Shown here one piece after another: positions 38,684 to 47,806 of a stretch of 64,000 nucleotides of DNA; the first letter of the stretch is position 1; each line of letters starts with the position of its first letter. The stretch is taken from assembly GCF_902859855.1 (NCBI RefSeq), contig NZ_CADIKH010000013.1:124001-188000 (forward strand). Direction: 5' to 3'. A program made the position numbers and the translations under genes. Source of the stretch: Paraburkholderia humisilvae (GTDB lineage: Bacteria > Pseudomonadota > Gammaproteobacteria > Burkholderiales > Burkholderiaceae). The notes beneath the pieces are model-generated. The model was not told where the DNA came from and did no database searches. It saw only the letters and a program-made list of their open reading frames with translations.

Positions 38684-39073
38684 TCAACGCTGCGGCGCCT
38701 TATACGCGACGCAATCCACTTCCACCTTGCAATCAATCACCATGCTCGACACCACACAGGCGCGCGCCGGCGGATGCTCACCAAAGTATTCGCGAAACAC
38801 CTTGTTGAACGATGCAAAGTCGCGCGGGTCGTCGAGCCACACGCCGCAGCGCACGACATGCTCGGCGCCATAACCCGCTTCCTTCAGAATCGCGAACACG
38901 TTCTGCAGCGCCTTGTGCGACTGCTCGACGATCCCGCCGTTGATCACTTCGCCGTTTTCCATCGGCGTCTGTCCGGACACATACAGCCAGCCATCCGCTT
39001 CGACCGCCCGCGCAAACGGCATATGCTGGCCACCGGTTCCTTTGCCGCCTTCCACGCCATGACGCTTCATCAT
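38684..39073 (-). CDS. RidA-family (YjgF) enamine/imine deaminase
   Basis: A 129-residue RidA-fold protein with WLYVSGQTPMENGEV and the arginine of the RidA active site in PPARACVVSSMVI (near residue 105). RidA hydrolyses reactive enamines and imines released by PLP deaminases. It is 29 bp downstream of the D-aminoacylase gene on the same strand, and a PLP D-amino-acid deaminase lies across the divergent promoter, so its substrate is probably the 2-aminoacrylate-type intermediate from that enzyme. Confidence 0.88.
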   Translation of the reverse strand: MMKRHGVEGGKGTGGQHMPFARAVEADGWLYVSGQTPMENGEVINGGIVEQSHKALQNVFAILKEAGYGAEHVVRCGVWLDDPRDFASFNKVFREYFGEHPPARACVVSSMVIDCKVEVDCVAYKAPQR

Positions 39074-39102
39074 TCACTCCCTGTCAGGTCACCCGAAATG
39101 GT

Positions 39103-40590
39103 TCAAAAATCGCGCGGCACGCTATCGCCCATCGCGGGCCGCGCGCCGCGCGCCACAAAACGACCGGCGCGTTCGCCGGTCGGCGCGCCGTCGCGATACG
39201 ACAGCACGCCGTTCACCCACACCGCGTCGATACCGTCGGCGGCTTGTTGCGGCCTGTCGAAGGTCGCCGCGTCGCGCACCCGCGCCGGATCGAACAGCAC
39301 CAGATCGGCGTGATAGCCGACATGCACTTCGCCACGCTGCGTCAACCCGAAGCGGCGTGCCGACAGACTCGTCATCTTACGCACCGCTTCTTCGAGCGGG
39401 ATCAACTGTTGATCGCGCGCGTAGTGGCCAAGTACGCGCGGAAACGCGCCCCACAAGCGCGGATGCGGCAGCGGATCGTTCGGCAGGCCATCGGAGCCGA
39501 TCATCGTCGCCGGATGCGACAGGATGCGCCGCACGTCGTCCTCGGACATGTTGTGATACACCGCGCCCGCCGGCTGTAGACGCTGCGCCGCTTCCTGCTG
39601 CGTCACGCCCCACTCGTTCGCGATGTCCTTGATCAGCTTGCCCGCCATCTGCGGATGCGGCGTCGACCACGTGATCGTGATATCGATGTCGCCGGTCACC
39701 TGCTTCAGGTCGAGCGTCGACGAGCTGCGGCTATACGGATAGCAGTCGCAACCGACCAGCTGCATGCGCCGCGCGCCTTCCAGCGATTCGAGCACTGCGC
39801 CGCTGCGCCCCCAGTTGCCCGGTCCCGCGCACTTCAGGTGCGAGATCACGACCGGCACACGCGCATGGCGGCCGATCCGGTATGCCTCGTCCATCGCGTC
39901 GAGAATCGCGTCGAACTCAGTGCGCATATGGGTCGTGTACAGCGCGCCTGCTTCAGCAAGCGGCTCCGCGAGCGCCATCACTTCTTCGGTCGGCGCGGCG
40001 AACGCGGAACCGTAGGCGAGCCCCGAGCTGAGTCCGAGTGCGCCATCTGCCAACGCTTCGCGCAGTTGCGCACGCATCTGCCCGATCTCCTGCGCGCTCG
40101 CGGCGCGATCGAGCCGGTCCATATGATTGTTGCGCAGCGCGGTATGGCCAATCAGCGCGGCGACATTGACCGCCGGTTGCGCGGCATTCACCGCATCGAC
40201 ATACGCGGCGAACGTCGGATAGCTGAACGCGTCGCGTGCGCCGAGCAGGTTCATCGGGTCCGGCGGATCGCCTTTCAGCGTAACCGGCGATGCGCTGATG
40301 CCGCAATTGCCGACGATCACCGTGGTCACGCCCTGCGTGAGCTTCGGCAACATCTGCGGCGCGCGGATCACATGGGTGTCGTCATGCGTGTGAACGTCGA
40401 TAAAGCCCGGCGCGAGCGCGCGGCCGTTCGCTTCGATCACGTCCTCCGCGAGCCAGTTCGACAGGTTGCCGATCGCGGCGATGCGCCCGCTGCGCAGCGC
40501 GACGTCGCGTTCGACCGGCGGCGTGCCGGCGCCGTCGTACAACTGCGCGCCGAGGATCAGCGTATCCGCCGCTTCGGGATGCGAGTGCAT
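39103..40590 (-). CDS. N-acyl-D-amino-acid deacylase (D-aminoacylase)
   Basis: A 495-residue amidohydrolase removing acyl groups from N-acyl-D-amino acids. The metal-binding opening is FIDVHTHDDTHVI (about residues 61-73), a catalytic Cys/Asp pair region is GNCGISASPV, and HLKCAGPGNWGRSG and GSDGLPND supply later metal and catalytic residues. It is 3 bp downstream of the RpiR regulator gene and upstream of RidA. Free D-amino acid produced would feed the divergent deaminase. Confidence 0.9.
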   Translation of the reverse strand: MHSHPEAADTLILGAQLYDGAGTPPVERDVALRSGRIAAIGNLSNWLAEDVIEANGRALAPGFIDVHTHDDTHVIRAPQMLPKLTQGVTTVIVGNCGISASPVTLKGDPPDPMNLLGARDAFSYPTFAAYVDAVNAAQPAVNVAALIGHTALRNNHMDRLDRAASAQEIGQMRAQLREALADGALGLSSGLAYGSAFAAPTEEVMALAEPLAEAGALYTTHMRTEFDAILDAMDEAYRIGRHARVPVVISHLKCAGPGNWGRSGAVLESLEGARRMQLVGCDCYPYSRSSSTLDLKQVTGDIDITITWSTPHPQMAGKLIKDIANEWGVTQQEAAQRLQPAGAVYHNMSEDDVRRILSHPATMIGSDGLPNDPLPHPRLWGAFPRVLGHYARDQQLIPLEEAVRKMTSLSARRFGLTQRGEVHVGYHADLVLFDPARVRDAATFDRPQQAADGIDAVWVNGVLSYRDGAPTGERAGRFVARGARPAMGDSVPRDF

Positions 40591-40593
40591 GGA

Positions 40594-41484
40594 TCAATCT
40601 CCCAATGGTTGACGCTCGCCGCCGCCGCGATGCGGGTCGAGCGCGTGCTTCATGCGGCGCAGCAACTCGCGGCTTTCATCGCCCTGACTCACCGCGAGCT
40701 CGGTGACGAGCACGTCGAGCGCCATCAGCATCGCGTAACGCGACGACGACGGCTTGTAAATGAAATCGGTTTCGAATGCGACGATCGGAATCAGCCAGTC
40801 CGCGAGCTTCGCGAGCGGCGACGCGGGCGCAGTCAGCGCAATCAGCGTCGCGCCGTAGCTGCGTGCGATCCGGCAACTCTCGATCATTTCCGGCACACGC
40901 CCGGTCGCCGATAACGCGATCACGACACAATCGTGCGATACCGTGCTCGCGACCATCCGCTGCAGCATGGCGTCCTGATACGTCGCGACCGGTCGTGCCA
41001 AACGCACCAGCCTGAAGCGCATTTCGTCGGCAAGCGCGGTGGATCCGCCGCCCATGCCGTACACGTAGATCATCCGCGCGGAGCGCAGCGCGGCGGCGGC
41101 AGCCGCGAGCGGCGCTTGCAGCAGCAGCTGATGATTGTGCGAGAGCGCGGTTTGCACTTCGTCGAATACGCGTGTCGCGATATGCTCTGGTGCGGCGTCC
41201 GGCGCAGCGTGCGACAAAAAGCGTTGTCCGACCGCCGCCGCTTGCGCGAGCCGCAGTTTCAGCTCGCGCACGTCGCGGCAGCCGACCGCTTTCGCGAAAC
41301 GCGTGACGGTCGCGATGCTGACGTCCGCGCGCTGCGCAATCTCGCCAATGCTCGCATGCGACGCGCCGGTCAGATTGTCGAGAATCAGCGCGGCCACCTT
41401 GCGTTCGGCGGAGCGCAACTCGGGTGCGCATTCGGCGATGCGCGCGACAATATCGAATGCAAGCGGTTCGGCGCTGGAGTTCAT
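40594..41484 (-). CDS. RpiR/MurR-family regulator of the D-amino-acid module
   Basis: A 296-residue RpiR regulator. The N-terminal winged HTH (about 15-80, ASIGEIAQRADVSIATVTRFAKAVG in part) is joined to a C-terminal SIS sugar-isomerase-like domain (about 125-265, with MIYVYGMGGGSTALADEM). SIS domains usually bind phosphosugars, yet this gene leads D-aminoacylase and RidA genes, so the ligand may be a D-amino-acid derivative. The ATG at 41484 is used because the ORF extension runs into the promoter region. Confidence 0.9.
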   Translation of the reverse strand: MNSSAEPLAFDIVARIAECAPELRSAERKVAALILDNLTGASHASIGEIAQRADVSIATVTRFAKAVGCRDVRELKLRLAQAAAVGQRFLSHAAPDAAPEHIATRVFDEVQTALSHNHQLLLQAPLAAAAAALRSARMIYVYGMGGGSTALADEMRFRLVRLARPVATYQDAMLQRMVASTVSHDCVVIALSATGRVPEMIESCRIARSYGATLIALTAPASPLAKLADWLIPIVAFETDFIYKPSSSRYAMLMALDVLVTELAVSQGDESRELLRRMKHALDPHRGGGERQPLGD

Positions 41485-41645
41485 CGAAGGTCGCCACAGG
41501 CGGCGTGGGCGCTGGGATAGGCGGCGCGAGTCAGAGCGCGATAGATGAGTCTGGTAATAAATAACATTTCGTTGAGCATCGTACTTTCTGTAACATGGCG
41601 AAGTCAACTTTGTAGCGATACCACTACGCGATGGAGTAGCACGTA

Positions 41646-42923
41646 ATGAAAGTTACAAACTATCAGGGCCCGACAATCGATCCGTCCAGCAAAGGGCTCG
41701 GCAATGTTCCGGGGACCAGCATCCAGCTGACTGACGCGGGCCGTCTCGAATGGAACCTGCTCGACGAAGACGTGAGCCTGCCGGCCGCGGTGCTTTACGC
41801 GGATCGCATCGAGCACAACCTGAAGTGGATGCAGGCGTTCGTCGCCGAGTACGGCGTGAAGCTCGCTCCGCACGGCAAAACCACGATGGCGCCGCAACTC
41901 TTTCGCCGACAGATCGAAACCGGCGCGTGGGGCATCACGCTGGCCACCGCGCATCAGGTGCGCGCCGCCTATCACGGCGGTGTATCGCGTGTGCTGATGG
42001 CCAATCAGCTGGTCGGCAAGCGCAATATGCTGATGGTCGCCGAACTGCTGAGCGATCCGGACTTCGAGTTCTACTGTCTCGTCGATTCCGTCGCGAACGT
42101 CGAACAACTCGGCACATTTTTCGGTTCGCTGCGCAAGGAGTTGAACGTGCTGATCGAGCTCGGCGTGCCGGGCGGGCGCACCGGCGTGCGCGATGCGGCG
42201 CAGCTCAACGCAGTGCTCGATGCGATCGCGCGCTATCCGGATTCACTGCGGCTGGCGGGCATCGAACTCTATGAAGGCATATTGAAGGAAGAACAGGACG
42301 TGCGCGCGTTCCTGCGCGGCGCGGTGGCGACCACGCGCGCGTTGCTCGACGCGGGCCGCTTTGCGCGCACACCGGCCATTCTGTCGGGCGCGGGCTCCGC
42401 GTGGTACGACGTCGTCGCGGAAGAGTTTGCGCAGACCGCCGATGCAAGCCGGATCGAAATCGTGCTGCGTCCGGGCTGCTATCTGACGCACGATGTCGGT
42501 GTCTATCGCAAGGCGCAGACGGATATCTTCGCGCGCAATCCGGTGGCGAAGAAAATGGGCGAAGGCCTGTTGCCCGCGTTGCAGTTGTGGGCGTACGTAC
42601 AGTCGATTCCCGAACCCGACCGCGCGATCATCGGCTTCGGCAAGCGTGACGCGGCCTTCGATTCAGGCCTGCCTGAACCGGCGCGCCACTACCGGCCGGG
42701 CAATCCGGCACCGCGCGACGTTGCCGCAAGCGAAGGATGGGAAGTATTCGGCATGATGGATCAGCACGCTTACATGCGGATTCAGGCCGGCGCCGATCTG
42801 AAAGTCGGCGATATGATTGCGTTCGATATCTCGCATCCGTGTCTGACCTTCGACAAATGGCGACAGGTGCTGGTCGTCGATCCGTCGTATCGCGTAACGG
42901 AAGTGATCGAGACATTCTTCTGA
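41646..42923 (+). CDS. PLP-dependent D-amino-acid deaminase (DSD1/D-threonine aldolase-like)
   Basis: A 425-residue fold-type III (alanine-racemase-like) PLP enzyme. The PLP lysine is in LAPHGKTTMAPQ (about residue 80). VDSVANVEQL and LIELGVPGGRTGVRD line the barrel. A C-terminal metal-binding region typical of D-serine dehydratase and D-threonine aldolase carries MDQHAYMRI and FDISHPC. It is divergent from the RpiR-D-aminoacylase-RidA genes with a 160-bp AT-rich promoter gap, and ends at a strong terminator. Confidence 0.85.
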   Translation: MKVTNYQGPTIDPSSKGLGNVPGTSIQLTDAGRLEWNLLDEDVSLPAAVLYADRIEHNLKWMQAFVAEYGVKLAPHGKTTMAPQLFRRQIETGAWGITLATAHQVRAAYHGGVSRVLMANQLVGKRNMLMVAELLSDPDFEFYCLVDSVANVEQLGTFFGSLRKELNVLIELGVPGGRTGVRDAAQLNAVLDAIARYPDSLRLAGIELYEGILKEEQDVRAFLRGAVATTRALLDAGRFARTPAILSGAGSAWYDVVAEEFAQTADASRIEIVLRPGCYLTHDVGVYRKAQTDIFARNPVAKKMGEGLLPALQLWAYVQSIPEPDRAIIGFGKRDAAFDSGLPEPARHYRPGNPAPRDVAASEGWEVFGMMDQHAYMRIQAGADLKVGDMIAFDISHPCLTFDKWRQVLVVDPSYRVTEVIETFF

Positions 42924-42936
42924 AGCAGGTTCAATG

Positions 42937-42970
42937 ACAAAAACGGCGGCATGCGTGCCGCCGTTTGTTT
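42937..42970. terminator. Bidirectional terminator between the D-amino-acid deaminase and marR
   Basis: A perfect 11-bp stem (AAACGGCGGCA with its complement) closes a TGCG loop. T-rich flanks on both strands (TTTGTTT on plus, TTTTTGTC on minus) let it serve both convergent genes, though it is about 115 bp past the marR stop. Confidence 0.85.
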
Positions 42971-43083
42971 GCGTGGGCCTTCGCTATGCGCCTTCGGTGT
43001 CGGCCCCGGATGTGGACCGTTAACGCGGGTCGTACATCAAGGACGCACTGATCGTCGTTCAGCCATGCGCACCATTCAGCACG

Positions 43084-43548
43084 TCAGCGTTCGGCTGCCG
43101 CCACTCGCGCCGGCAGCCCCGCCGCCACCTCGGCGATGCGCGCTTCAAGCATTCCCAACGCGCTCGACAACGCCTCGAGCGCGTCCTGCGGCAACCCCGC
43201 CATCGTCTCGTGCAGGAACGCATTGCGGCTCGGCAGACTCGCTTCGATCGCCAAGCGGCCGTCACCCGCGAGCCGTACGTTCGTCACGCGATTGTCGCGC
43301 TCGTCCATGCTGCGCTCGATCCAGCCGAGCGCTTCCAGCGACTTCAACTGTCGCGTAAGCGCGCCCGGATCGACGCGCAACCGCTCGACCAGACGCTTTT
43401 GCGAGGACTCGCCGTCCTGCTCGTACAACGCGAGCAGAATCCGCCAGCGCGGCATCGGATGGCCGACTTGCGCTTCGAACGCCGACATGAACGCGCGATA
43501 CGTGCGGCCAAACTGATGAAGAATCGCGATCCGGTCCTGTTCGTCCAT
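43084..43548 (-). CDS. MarR-family regulator
   Basis: A 154-residue winged-helix MarR protein. MPRWRILLALYEQDGESSQ begins the DNA-binding core. Helix 3 lies in SQKRLVERLRVDPGALTRQLKSLEALGW, and the wing is RSMDERDNRVTNVRLAGDG. It is 57 bp downstream of a DHA2 efflux pump on the same strand. The palindromes upstream of the pump are its probable operator. Confidence 0.9.
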   Translation of the reverse strand: MDEQDRIAILHQFGRTYRAFMSAFEAQVGHPMPRWRILLALYEQDGESSQKRLVERLRVDPGALTRQLKSLEALGWIERSMDERDNRVTNVRLAGDGRLAIEASLPSRNAFLHETMAGLPQDALEALSSALGMLEARIAEVAAGLPARVAAAER

Positions 43549-43605
43549 GGGGTTGCTATCCCGTCCTACGTTTCAACCAATGAATTCGATTCGTCGCGCA
43601 GTCTA

Positions 43606-45201
43606 TCAATCCGCGGCGACGGTCGTTTCGAGTTTGCGCGTGAGCCTGACCGGCGGCACGCTGCGGGTCCGCCAGATCGACACGAGCGCAACCAGCGTCG
43701 CAATGGCAAGACCCATATGGATCGCGCCGACCAGCGAGGTCCGCGCCGCTTCGAGCAATACCGCGCCGTTATGGCCCGCGCGCGCCAGCTGATCGAGCAG
43801 ATCCACCTGTGCACCATGATCGATCAGGATCTGCGGGTCACCGAGGTGCGTGTACCAGTGGCCCGCGTGATCGCGCTCGAGCGCGCTGCGCACGCCCCGC
43901 GAATACATCTGCGTGACGAGCGTACCGGTGATCGCCGTGCCGAGCATCCCGCCGATCATCCGCAGCGACTGCAACAGCGCAGTCGCAATACCGAAGTGCT
44001 CGCGGCCCGCCGTCTGCTGCGCGAAGATTGTCAGGTTCGGCAGCACGAACCCCAACCCCAAACCCGCGAGCACCATCAGCATCATCAGCAGTCCGCGAGG
44101 CATCGTACGCGTCGAGATCGCTGCGCCGAGACACGCGAGTGTCAACAGTACAAAGCCTATATAGAGCATCAGATTGGGATTGCGCACACGCGAAACGATT
44201 CGCCCATTCACGATGCTGCCGATCGTAATGAACACGACCAGCGGTGTGATCACAAGCCCCGCTTCGTTCGGCGACATCCCGAAACCGCCCTGGAACAGCA
44301 GCGGCGCGTAGAAGAGAATCGAGAACATCGAGAAACCGGCCAGGATCGCAAGCACGAAAAGCGCGTTCAGACTTCGGTTCTGGAACATGTCGGCAGGAAG
44401 AATCGCTTGCGGAAAACGCTTTTCCCATTGCCACAGCGCATACGAAGACGCGACGCTGACCGCCAGCAGCCCGGCTGACGAAGCGTTAAAGCCATGCTTC
44501 GGCAACATCTCGACGAATAGTTGCAAGCTGCCGAGCGCGAGCGCGATCAGCAACGCGCCCGGCCAGTCGAGCCGCATCTTGCTCTTATGCACGACATGCC
44601 GCAGGTGCGGCAAATAGCGCCATACAAAGAACAACGAAATCAGGCCGACCGGCAGGTTCACGTAAAACACGGAACGCCAGCCGCAATACTGCGTGAGGAA
44701 GCCGCCAAGCGACGGCCCGATCGCGTTCGCGATGCCGAACGCGGTGCTCATCAGCACCTGCCAGCGTAGGCGTACGACCGAATCGGGAAAGAGATCGGGA
44801 ATGCATGCGAACGCGGTGCCGACCAGCATGCCGCCGCCAATGCCCTGCAAGCCGCGCGCGACGACCAGGAACAGCATGCTGTTCGCGGCGCCACACAACA
44901 CCGACGCGGCGGTAAACACGATGATCGACGCGATCACGAACGGCTTGCGTCCGTAGTAGTCGCCCAGGCGGCCGAAGATCGGCACGGTAATAACCGAGGT
45001 CAGCAGATACGCGGTCGCGACCCATGCGTACAACTCGAAGCCTCGCAGCTCGGCGACGATGGTCGGCAGCGCGGTGCCGACCACGGTCTGGTCGAGCGCG
45101 ACCAGCATCGAAACAAAGGAAACGCCGAGCATCGCCAGTAGCGACTCCCGGAACGGTAAAACTTGCCCACTCGAATGGTGAGCGGCGGTGTGAACAGCCA
45201 T
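43606..45201 (-). CDS. DHA2/EmrB-type MFS drug efflux pump
   Basis: A 531-residue transporter with about 14 membrane helices. LDQTVVGTALPTI (TM1, about residues 36-48) is the DHA2 motif D1, GRLGDYYGRKP is motif A, and RGLQGIGGGMLVG is motif B. It exports drugs or toxic organics by proton antiport. There is no clear ribosome site before the ATG; instead the 5' side is taken by two overlapping inverted repeats, so repression and translation starts are packed together. No EmrA-type membrane-fusion partner is adjacent. Confidence 0.88.
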   Translation of the reverse strand: MAVHTAAHHSSGQVLPFRESLLAMLGVSFVSMLVALDQTVVGTALPTIVAELRGFELYAWVATAYLLTSVITVPIFGRLGDYYGRKPFVIASIIVFTAASVLCGAANSMLFLVVARGLQGIGGGMLVGTAFACIPDLFPDSVVRLRWQVLMSTAFGIANAIGPSLGGFLTQYCGWRSVFYVNLPVGLISLFFVWRYLPHLRHVVHKSKMRLDWPGALLIALALGSLQLFVEMLPKHGFNASSAGLLAVSVASSYALWQWEKRFPQAILPADMFQNRSLNALFVLAILAGFSMFSILFYAPLLFQGGFGMSPNEAGLVITPLVVFITIGSIVNGRIVSRVRNPNLMLYIGFVLLTLACLGAAISTRTMPRGLLMMLMVLAGLGLGFVLPNLTIFAQQTAGREHFGIATALLQSLRMIGGMLGTAITGTLVTQMYSRGVRSALERDHAGHWYTHLGDPQILIDHGAQVDLLDQLARAGHNGAVLLEAARTSLVGAIHMGLAIATLVALVSIWRTRSVPPVRLTRKLETTVAAD

Positions 45202-45204
45202 TTT

Positions 45205-45231
45205 TGTTGGCGCAACAGTTGACGAGTCAAC
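45205..45231. promoter_or_regulatory. Overlapping inverted repeats, candidate MarR operator
   Basis: GTTGAC-GA-GTCAAC (45218-45231) is a perfect palindrome. TGTTG-GCG-CAACA (45205-45217) is a second one directly beside it, ending 3 bp from the pump start codon. Size and symmetry suit a MarR dimer pair repressing the efflux pump and its own gene. Confidence 0.6.
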
Positions 45232-45358
45232 GATATGGAATCATACCATGGCGCCGGGCTCTAACCTTGCTGCAACCTGCCGGTGACACAACGCGAACAT
45301 GACATGCAGCCGTCGCTTGGCTGTCGTTGCGCCGTCTTTGAGTAGCTTGAGGAGTTTC

Positions 45359-46213
45359 ATGGACCCGATTTCGTCTGAAGGACCCACGCTGTCGCCCGAT
45401 CACCTGGATGCACTGCGGCGCGCGAAACACGAGCTCGAAAGCCCGGCGCTCACGATGAAGCTTGCGAGCATCGTCGGCGCGCCGCTGGAGAAGCTGATCG
45501 CGCGCATGCCGGCTGCCGCGAATGAAAAGGTGAACGACGCGACACAAGCGGCATTGCGCAAGTGCCTGCAAATCGCGCTGCGCACCATGGGTCGCGCGGC
45601 GCCGCTAGCGGTTCACGACAAGCCCAGCAACCTGCTGCACAAGTTCGCCGTCGCGACGACCGGCGCCGCGGGCGGCGCGTTCGGCCTGCTCGCACTACCA
45701 GTCGAGCTGCCGGTCACGACGACGCTGATGTTCCGCTCGATCTGCGATATCGCGCGCAGCGAAGGTGAAGATCTCGCATCGATCGACACGCAGCTGCAAT
45801 GCCTGACCGTGCTCGGTATGGGCGGCACCTCGAAAGCCGACGACGATGCCGACTACGGTTACTTCATCATGCGCGGCGCGCTCGCACAGGCGGTGTCGAA
45901 GGCGTCGTCGGAGATCGCGGCGAAGGGGTTCACGTCGCATGGATCGGCGGCACTGCTGCGTCTTTTGAGCACGATTGCGTCGCGCTTTTCGGTGCAGGTC
46001 AGCGAGCAGGTCGCGGCAAAATCGATTCCGGCCATCGGCGCCGTGCTCGGCGCGATGGTCAATACCGTGTTCATGGATCACTTTCAGCAGGTCGCGCACG
46101 GCCACTTCACCGTACGACGGCTCGAGCGGCACTACGGGTCCGACGCGGTGCAGGCCGCCTATCTGGCCATCGATGTCGCCTCGATCGCTAGGCGTCCTCA
46201 CGCACCGACGTGA
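45359..46213 (+). CDS. EcsC-family protein
   Basis: A 284-residue EcsC-domain protein; the ATG at 45359 follows TTGAGGAG. The middle has hydrophobic Gly/Ala-rich segments (TTGAAGGAFGLLALPVELPVTT in part, about 95-118; GAVLGAMVNTVFMDHFQQVAHGHF near 230). EcsC was named from the B. subtilis Ecs transporter region, but its function is unknown. It probably associates with the membrane. Its 3' end overlaps the convergent esterase gene by 26 bp. Confidence 0.85.
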   Translation: MDPISSEGPTLSPDHLDALRRAKHELESPALTMKLASIVGAPLEKLIARMPAAANEKVNDATQAALRKCLQIALRTMGRAAPLAVHDKPSNLLHKFAVATTGAAGGAFGLLALPVELPVTTTLMFRSICDIARSEGEDLASIDTQLQCLTVLGMGGTSKADDDADYGYFIMRGALAQAVSKASSEIAAKGFTSHGSAALLRLLSTIASRFSVQVSEQVAAKSIPAIGAVLGAMVNTVFMDHFQQVAHGHFTVRRLERHYGSDAVQAAYLAIDVASIARRPHAPT

Positions 46214-47120
46214 CGCGCCGCACGAAGTGCGCGGCATCGTCGAGCGCGCGTCCGGCTTCCGGCAGGAACGGCACCCACAATTGCCACGCGTGCGGCATCT
46301 TCGGCCATACCTCGAACTCGACCGGGACACCCGCCTGCGTCGCTCGCTCGGCAACGCGGCGTGCGTCGTCGAGCAGCACCTCGGTGCTGCCGGCCTGGAT
46401 AAATAGCGGCGGCAGGTTCCGCAAGTCCGCGTAGAGCGGCGATGCGTGCGGATGCGTCGCGGGCGCGTCCCCTAGATACAGTTTTGCCGCGCGCCCAATC
46501 GAAGCGCCGCAGAACATCGGATCGGCCCCGTCGTTTGTGGTGATCGACGCGCCCGTCGCGGCAAGATCGGTCCACGGCGAGAACAGCAGCGCGCCGGCGG
46601 GGAGCGGCTCCCCCGCGTCACGCAGCGCGACCAGCGTCGCGAGCGCCAGGCCACCGCCAGCGGAGTCGCCCGCGAGCACGAGCGACTGAGGCTGCGCGCC
46701 CGCCGCGATCAGGCGACGATACGCGGCAAGCGTATCGTCGAGTGCGGCCGGGAAGCGATGCTCGGGCGCGCGCCGGTAGTCGAGCGAGAAAAGGCGTGCG
46801 CCGGTGCGGGTCGCGAGGCCGAACGAGACGGCGCGATGCGTACGCGGCGAACAGAAGTAGTAGCCGCCACCATGCAAGTACAGGATGGTCGGTATGCGCG
46901 CCGAACCGGCGGCGTGGTCCGGATCGAGCCATTCACCGTGCAGCGGCCAATCGCTGTCGCGATACTGCTCGCGCAGTTGCCAGCCAACAGGCACACGCGG
47001 CGACCAGACGCGCTTTGCGGTCAATGCTCGTGCATGTTCGGCGCTGATCTCCGGGCGCCGCGTATGCGGCAGATACTGCCGGCGCAGGAACCAGCACGCC
47101 AACGCGCTTTGCCAACTCAT
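46188..47120 (-). CDS. HSL-family alpha/beta hydrolase (esterase/lipase)
   Basis: A 310-residue hormone-sensitive-lipase-like esterase. The oxyanion motif is YLHGGGYYF (about residues 81-89), the nucleophile elbow GDSAGGGLA (about 151-159), the acid is the Asp in LLDDARRVAE, and the His is in MPHAWQLW. It hydrolyses short-chain esters, probably in the cytoplasm since no signal peptide is seen. It is convergent with, and overlaps, the EcsC gene. Confidence 0.9.
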   Translation of the reverse strand: MSWQSALACWFLRRQYLPHTRRPEISAEHARALTAKRVWSPRVPVGWQLREQYRDSDWPLHGEWLDPDHAAGSARIPTILYLHGGGYYFCSPRTHRAVSFGLATRTGARLFSLDYRRAPEHRFPAALDDTLAAYRRLIAAGAQPQSLVLAGDSAGGGLALATLVALRDAGEPLPAGALLFSPWTDLAATGASITTNDGADPMFCGASIGRAAKLYLGDAPATHPHASPLYADLRNLPPLFIQAGSTEVLLDDARRVAERATQAGVPVEFEVWPKMPHAWQLWVPFLPEAGRALDDAAHFVRRVTSVREDA

Positions 47121-47210
47121 CGGAACACGCTCCGTCGACGATCATCGACACATGGTACGTGGGTTCGCGCGGGGGCGGCCAGTAAACGGAATCCGTCAGT
47201 CAGACGAAGC

Positions 47211-47242
47211 AAAAAGCCGGCAGACGAAGATCGCATGCCGGC
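47211..47242 (-). terminator. Intrinsic terminator after the CHRD gene
   Basis: The stem GCCGGCA/TGCCGGC with a 13-base loop is followed on the minus strand by TTTTT, 30 bp past the CHRD stop and before the esterase start. Confidence 0.7.
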
Positions 47243-47273
47243 CGCGTCGTGATGCAAGTGATGCCGTGTCTGC

Positions 47274-47708
47274 TCAGTTCGCGGGCATCACCTGGCCGCG
47301 AATCTCACCCATCGGATTCTGCGCCGTGTGAACGTTGAAGTACCACTGCCCGGCCATCAGGTCCGTCACCTGCTGTTCGGTCAGCGTCGCCGAACCTTTG
47401 ATCGGACTCGGCAGCGCCTTCTTGTCGATCGGTATCACGATGCCCGCGTTCTGGCCGACCGGAGCGGGACCGTGGAAGTGCGCAGCGGTCGCGGGCCCGG
47501 ACAGGCCTTCGTACGTCACCGTCCACTGCAGCGACTTCGTCGCGGTATCGAAGGTCGCGTCCAATGCGCCGTGACCGTGGCTTACGCGCGGCGGCACCTC
47601 GCTAGAAGGTTCGAGATCCGCTTTCAACTCGACGGTATCCGCCCATGCGACACATGAAACCAGCGTAAGCAACATCGCAGCCATTCTCAACTTACGAATT
47701 GCAATCAT
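47274..47708 (-). CDS. Secreted CHRD-domain protein
   Basis: A 144-residue protein starting MIAIRKLRMAAMLLT, with a signal peptide cleaved at about AWA-D (residue 22). The rest is a single CHRD domain: LKADLEPSSEVPP at the start, GPATAAHFHGPA in the middle and WYFNVHTAQNPMGEIRGQV at the end. CHRD was first described in chordin; bacterial versions are extracytoplasmic and of unknown function. GGAGATAACC is a good ribosome site. The long ORF extension is rejected. Confidence 0.88.
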   Translation of the reverse strand: MIAIRKLRMAAMLLTLVSCVAWADTVELKADLEPSSEVPPRVSHGHGALDATFDTATKSLQWTVTYEGLSGPATAAHFHGPAPVGQNAGIVIPIDKKALPSPIKGSATLTEQQVTDLMAGQWYFNVHTAQNPMGEIRGQVMPAN

Positions 47709-47806
47709 GGTTATCTCCGAATTCTTTATCGGTATATTGCGAACCCATACTAGTTGAATTCGAAGACACGCACATGGCAACACCGCGACGTTTGCGCGGC
47801 ACACCG

